Shown here: one piece after another, positions 60,940 to 64,000 of the stretch
Numbering within the stretch: the stretch's first letter is position 1
Layout of the letters: each line of letters begins with the position of its first letter
Source: DASXMT01 sp963755985
GTDB lineage: Bacteria > Actinomycetota > Acidimicrobiia > Acidimicrobiales > RAAP-2
NCBI GenBank assembly: GCA_963755985.1
Contig: CAVWLO010000005.1
Coordinates: forward strand, 186,001 to 250,000
Length of the DNA stretch: 64,000 bases
Direction of reading: 5' to 3'
Translations under genes and position numbers: made by a program
Notes under the pieces: model-generated
The model's database searches: none
Told to the model about the DNA's origin: nothing
The model's input: the letters and a program-made list of their open reading frames with translations, nothing else

Positions 60940-62097
60940 CTACATCCACGGATCGTCGGGCAGCCCCAGATCGGGCCAGGGCCCCGCGGCGATCGGTTGG
61001 CAGTTGCCCCAACCCGTGCCCCCGCCCACCGGGTCGTGGAGGCGTACGGCGGTGTCGCGGATCTGGTGCAGCCGCCGGGCCACGTCGGCCGGCCGGCAGT
61101 CGTCGATGCGCTCGCCGTCCAGGTGGAGCTGGCCGCGCCATTCGCCGTGGTGGTGCCCCTCCCACCCGAAGTACAGCCCCGCTCCGAGCTGGACGCCGGT
61201 GTCGCCCAGCACCTCTATCCGGATCGGCCGTTCGCCGCCGTCGGCCATCACGGCGGTGACGGTGCCGCCCAGCAGGCGGCGGTTGGCCGGATCGAAGCGG
61301 AGCGACGGGAGGAGGTCGACGATGGGCTCGATCCGACCGTCGGGGTGCTCGACCCCCGCGGTCACCGTCTTCTGGGCGAAGCCGGGCATCTGGACGAGGG
61401 TGAAGTGGAGGTGGAGCGCGTACCGGGAGCCGTCGGGACGTTCCATCAGGGCGGGGCACCAGATCATCTGAAAGCCCACACCGGCCGGGAAGGCGCTCGT
61501 CTGGTGGCGGTCGGCCGGTGGGGGGCCGACGTCGTAGCGCACCCCCCAGGAGTGGTCGCGGGTGGCGACCCAGGTGTCCGGCGATACCTCGGTTCGCTTG
61601 CCGTCCCGCTCGATCCATCCGGAGGCCACCCCGGTCTGGTGGTACCGGACCAGGTCGGCCGACACGCGGAACTGGTCGCGGTTGTGGGTGCGTTCCTCGA
61701 GCCGGGGAGGCACGGCGGCGACGAACTCGATGTCGAAGGCGATGGGCTGGATGTCGTTGGGTTCCAGTCGGAACCGAACGCGCCGGAGGGGCTCGACCAC
61801 GTCGTAGTGGATCGGTCCCACCGAGGTGGACGTCGGGGCGGATGCCAGGCTGCGGCTGCCCCGCACCGTCGTCTGCTCCGGCCCCCTGCTCGTCGCCGCG
61901 TAGGCATCCAACACGTTGCGGTTCGGGTAGCGGCCCAGCCCGAAGCCCAGCTGGAGGCTGCCGTCACGGGCCATGGCCATGGCGCACACCTTCTCGGTCC
62001 AGGCCGGGTCGCTCGTGCCCACCACCGCGAACGTGTCCGAGATCTGGTGGGTGAGCCCCTCGTCGGCCGGGAACAGGTCACCGATGGGATTGGGCAT
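60940..62097 (-). CDS. Uncharacterised 385-residue protein, possibly lipocalin/CrtC-like
   Basis: I do not recognise the family with certainty. It is rich in beta-strand-type segments and has Trp- and His-rich stretches (TWVATRDHSWGVRYDVG, FGWEGHHHGEWRGQLHLDGE, RYALHLHFTLVQMPGFAQK). It contains no signal peptide or membrane segment. The layout resembles double-lipocalin proteins such as hydroxyneurosporene hydratase/CrtC-like or DUF7064/7065 proteins of actinobacteria. It has an AAAGGA ribosome site at 62097. Between an SDR and Liv-type ABC genes, it may bind or modify the hydrophobic substrate. Function open. Confidence 0.6.
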   Translation of the reverse strand: MPNPIGDLFPADEGLTHQISDTFAVVGTSDPAWTEKVCAMAMARDGSLQLGFGLGRYPNRNVLDAYAATSRGPEQTTVRGSRSLASAPTSTSVGPIHYDVVEPLRRVRFRLEPNDIQPIAFDIEFVAAVPPRLEERTHNRDQFRVSADLVRYHQTGVASGWIERDGKRTEVSPDTWVATRDHSWGVRYDVGPPPADRHQTSAFPAGVGFQMIWCPALMERPDGSRYALHLHFTLVQMPGFAQKTVTAGVEHPDGRIEPIVDLLPSLRFDPANRRLLGGTVTAVMADGGERPIRIEVLGDTGVQLGAGLYFGWEGHHHGEWRGQLHLDGERIDDCRPADVARRLHQIRDTAVRLHDPVGGGTGWGNCQPIAAGPWPDLGLPDDPWM

Positions 62098-62202
62098 CAG
62101 GCTGGGTCCTTTCTGGGCCGATCGCTACCTCGTGGCGGCCGCGCCCACGAATCCGGCCCGGCTCTCGGAGCCGAACGACGACGGCCCGTCGGTCGCGGCT
62201 GG

Positions 62203-62919
62203 TCAGGAGCCGAGGTAGCTGGAGGACAGATCGTCCTCGAGCTCGGCCGGCGTCCCCCGCCGCACGATCTGGCCCTGGAGCATGACGGCCACCGTGTCGG
62301 CGATGGGCAGGACGGTGCGGGCGAACTGCTCGACGACCAGGATCGAGAGCCCCTGGGCGGCCAGCTCGCCCACCAGGCCGTAGAGCTCGCGCACGATCAT
62401 CGGGGCCAGGCCGAGGGACAGCTCGTCGAGCATTACCAGCTTGGGATCGGTGCTGAAGGCCCGGGAGAGGGCCAGCATCTGTTGCTCTCCGCCCGACAGC
62501 GTTCCGGCCAGCTGCTTGCGGCGCTCGCCGAGCCGAGGGAACCGCGAGTAGGTGACCTCTTCCAGATGGTCCATGTCCGCTCCGACCTGGGTGGCCATGA
62601 GCACGTTCTCCCGCACTGTCAGGTTGGGGAAGATGCCGCGCCCCTCAGGCACCGTGCAGATGCCTCGCCGGGACAGCGCCCCCGCCGACGTCTTGGTCAC
62701 GTCCTCGCTCTCGAAGAAGACCTCGCCGGCGTCGGGCTGGTGGACGCCGGCGCACACGTTGAGCAGGGTGGTCTTCCCACCGCCGTTCGGACCGAGCAAC
62801 GCCGTCACCTTGCCCGGGTAGACCTGCAGATCGACATCGTGGATGACCTCGATCGGTCCGTAGCCAGCCCGGATCGATCGCACCTCGAGCAGGGGGGCAC
62901 TGCCGTCGCCGCCGTTCAT
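62203..62919 (-). CDS. livF: Liv-type ABC transporter ATP-binding protein
   Basis: 238 residues from ATG 62919, overlapping the LivG stop by 4 bp (ATGA). Walker A GPNGGGKTT has an extra Gly instead of the usual Ala. The LivF hallmark VPEGRGIFPNLTV, the signature LSGGEQQ and Walker B LVMLDELSLGLAP are present. The C-terminal LVVEQFARTVLPIADT is typical. It belongs with the LivG and permease on its left edge of the next genes, a second Liv-type system in the window. Confidence 0.92.
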   Translation of the reverse strand: MNGGDGSAPLLEVRSIRAGYGPIEVIHDVDLQVYPGKVTALLGPNGGGKTTLLNVCAGVHQPDAGEVFFESEDVTKTSAGALSRRGICTVPEGRGIFPNLTVRENVLMATQVGADMDHLEEVTYSRFPRLGERRKQLAGTLSGGEQQMLALSRAFSTDPKLVMLDELSLGLAPMIVRELYGLVGELAAQGLSILVVEQFARTVLPIADTVAVMLQGQIVRRGTPAELEDDLSSSYLGS

Positions 62920-63656
62920 CCCACGCCCTCTGTCGAACCGAGATAGGCGTCGATGACCGCCGGTTCGAGCCGGATCTGCTCGGGCGGGCCCGACGCGATG
63001 ATCTGGCCGTAGTCCAGGACGTGGATGGTGGCGCACACCCCCATGACCAGGGAGACGTCGTGCTCGACCAGACAGATGCCCAGCCCGTCCTCGCGGACCA
63101 GCTGGCCCAGGAGCTGGCCGAAGGCGGCCGTCTCCGTCTCGGTCTGACCCGATGCCGGCTCGTCGAGCAGCAGGACGCGGGGCTTGGTCATGAGGGCGCG
63201 GGCCACCTCGATGACGCGGGCCCGGGCCGTGGGCAGTTCCCCTACCTCCCGGTCGGCCACGTCCTCCAAGCCGAGCAGGCCCATGACCCGGTCGGTCTCG
63301 GCCTTGACGTTGATCCGGAACCGGCGCCCCCAGGCGTTGCGGATGTCGCCGGCGACCCGGACGTTGTCCCGGACCGACAGGGATGTGAACAGCTCGAGCT
63401 GCTGGTAGCTGCGCGACAGTCCCCGTCGGGCCCGGGCTGCCGGCCCGGCCCGGGTCACGTCCTGTCCGTCGAGGGCGATGCGGCCGCTGGTGGGATCGAG
63501 CAGGCCGCTGATCACGTTGAAGAGCGTCGTCTTGCCCGCGCCGTTGGGGCCGATGAGCCCGGTCACTGTTCCCTCGTCGATGGCCAACGACACCTCGTCA
63601 AGGACCACATTGCCGCCGAAGGCCATGGAGATCTCCGTCGCCTCAAGAACGGCCAC
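62916..63656 (-). CDS. livG: Liv-type ABC transporter ATP-binding protein
   Basis: 246 residues from a GTG at 63656. Walker A GPNGAGKTTLFN, LivG-type RSYQQLELFTSLSV and Walker B RVLLLDEPASGQT. The signature region is unusual: VGELPTARARVIEVARALM in place of LSGGQ, and ASGQT after Walker B replaces the usual SGL. It starts 14 bp inside the end of the upstream permease gene, and overlaps the LivF by 4 bp. The order permease, LivG, LivF matches Liv operons. Confidence 0.9.
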   Translation of the reverse strand: MAVLEATEISMAFGGNVVLDEVSLAIDEGTVTGLIGPNGAGKTTLFNVISGLLDPTSGRIALDGQDVTRAGPAARARRGLSRSYQQLELFTSLSVRDNVRVAGDIRNAWGRRFRINVKAETDRVMGLLGLEDVADREVGELPTARARVIEVARALMTKPRVLLLDEPASGQTETETAAFGQLLGQLVREDGLGICLVEHDVSLVMGVCATIHVLDYGQIIASGPPEQIRLEPAVIDAYLGSTEGVG

Positions 63657-64000
63657 CGGTCGACCCCCCTTCCCAGCCCATGCGCACCGGCCCGCTGGCC
63701 GCCGCGGCCGGGGCGGCGCTGCTCGCCGTCTCGACCACCGGTGTGGTCGAGCTCGACGGCGGCGACCCGGCCGGAGGCGGTGGGGGCGCGAACGCTTCGG
63801 GCATCAGCGCCCGGCCCACCGCCGGGAGGCCGAAGGCGATGATGGCGGTGGCGAACACGAACCACCAGTTGGACATGACCTTGGTCACCACCAGCAGGTA
63901 GGCGGCGAGTTCGAGGAGGAGGCCTCCGGCCAGGACCGGCTTGGCCCGCCACAGCGGGGCGTAGCCCTCGACGATCTGTCCGATGGACCCGCTCGGGTTG
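63643..64000 (-). CDS. C-terminal part of a LivM-like permease (truncated by window edge)
   Basis: The minus-strand frame runs to the window end and stops at 63643. The visible 118 residues begin NPSGSIGQIVEGYAPLWRAK, where NPSG matches the NPDG ending of LivM, then a membrane segment (VLAGGLLLELAAYLLVVTKV) and another (WWFVFATAIIAFGLPAVGRA). It ends with a Pro-, Ala- and Ser-rich tail (FAPPPPPAGSPPSSSTT). The two extra C-terminal membrane segments are beyond the usual LivM end. It overlaps the LivG start by 14 bp. Confidence 0.72.
   Translation of the reverse strand, partial: NPSGSIGQIVEGYAPLWRAKPVLAGGLLLELAAYLLVVTKVMSNWWFVFATAIIAFGLPAVGRALMPEAFAPPPPPAGSPPSSSTTPVVETASSAAPAAAASGPVRMGWEGGSTGGRS

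Noticed and set aside
59749..62946. A plus-strand open frame of more than 1000 codons across the SDR, the 385-residue gene and LivF
   Set aside because: It is antisense to three well-supported genes, has composition typical of G+C-rich shadow frames (long His/Val/Gly/Arg runs) and shows no motif. The opposite strand carries Walker, SDR and ribosome-site evidence.
1..64000. CRISPR arrays, insertion sequences, tRNA or rRNA genes, phage genes
   Set aside because: I looked for regularly spaced direct repeats, transposase motifs, terminal inverted repeats, cloverleaf-like sequence and conserved rRNA segments and saw none. The only tandem repeat is the three-unit array at 56915-57008, which lacks spacers.

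Overview
The window is G+C-rich, densely packed actinobacterial DNA. It has no rRNA, tRNA, CRISPR array or insertion sequence that I can see. Three F420-type LLM-class oxidoreductases, two SDRs of the mycofactocin-coupled type, a FadE34-like fused acyl-CoA dehydrogenase, several cytochrome P450s and DrrAB-type ABC genes point to Actinomycetota. Acidimicrobiia or a mycobacterium-like lineage fits best, but the genus cannot be read from the sequence. Almost every gene encodes a step of CoA-thioester or oxidative catabolism of a hydrophobic, probably alicyclic or branched, carbon source, or its transport. No substrate is proven.

Region by region. 1-3.5 kb: partial enoyl-CoA hydratase, acyl-CoA ligase and amidohydrolase. 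3.6-8.1 kb: nitroreductase, then a plus-strand run of LLM oxidoreductase, alpha/beta hydrolase, LLM oxidoreductase and aldo/keto reductase. 8.2-9.7 kb: a damaged patch with a multiply broken amidohydrolase and a truncated thiolase-fold gene. 10-21.7 kb: a tandem-domain family III CoA-transferase, mycofactocin-type SDR, aldehyde dehydrogenase, acyl-CoA ligase, SDR, aldo/keto reductase, VOC protein, double-hotdog thioesterase-like protein and amidohydrolase. 21.8-31.9 kb: TetR regulator, a two-gene acyl-CoA dehydrogenase pair, a HAD protein, a substrate-binding protein, a fused double acyl-CoA dehydrogenase, LivF and another acyl-CoA dehydrogenase. 32-36.3 kb: second substrate-binding protein, a fused LivH-LivM permease and LivG. 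36.3-39.6 kb: a tightly coupled minus-strand operon of PEP-mutase/isocitrate-lyase family protein, MaoC-like hydratase, DUF35 protein and a Cys-less thiolase-fold protein; this resembles the hydratase/retro-aldolase modules of steroid side-chain degradation. 40-48 kb: amidohydrolase, three P450s, mycofactocin-type SDR, CoA-transferase and SDR. 48-55 kb: NUDIX protein, two zinc-free MDR reductases, acyl-CoA dehydrogenase, TetR and two SDRs. 55-57 kb: DrrAB exporter. 57-64 kb: LLM oxidoreductase, P450, DUF998 protein, SDR, an unassigned 385-residue protein and part of a second Liv-type transporter.

A working model: Liv-type transporters import the substrate. P450s with mycofactocin- and NAD-linked dehydrogenases and the aldehyde dehydrogenase oxidise it. 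Ligases and CoA-transferases activate it. The acyl-CoA dehydrogenases, hydratases, SDRs and the DUF35/thiolase-fold module shorten it.

Two structural signals cut across these genes. A TTTGTAC/GTACAAA box recurs in many of the intergenic regions between about 13 and 34 kb. One version of it lies in a 37-bp promoter-like element found upstream of the fused acyl-CoA dehydrogenase at 27472 and again, with 5 mismatches and followed by what looks like the relic start of the same gene, at 16746-16899.
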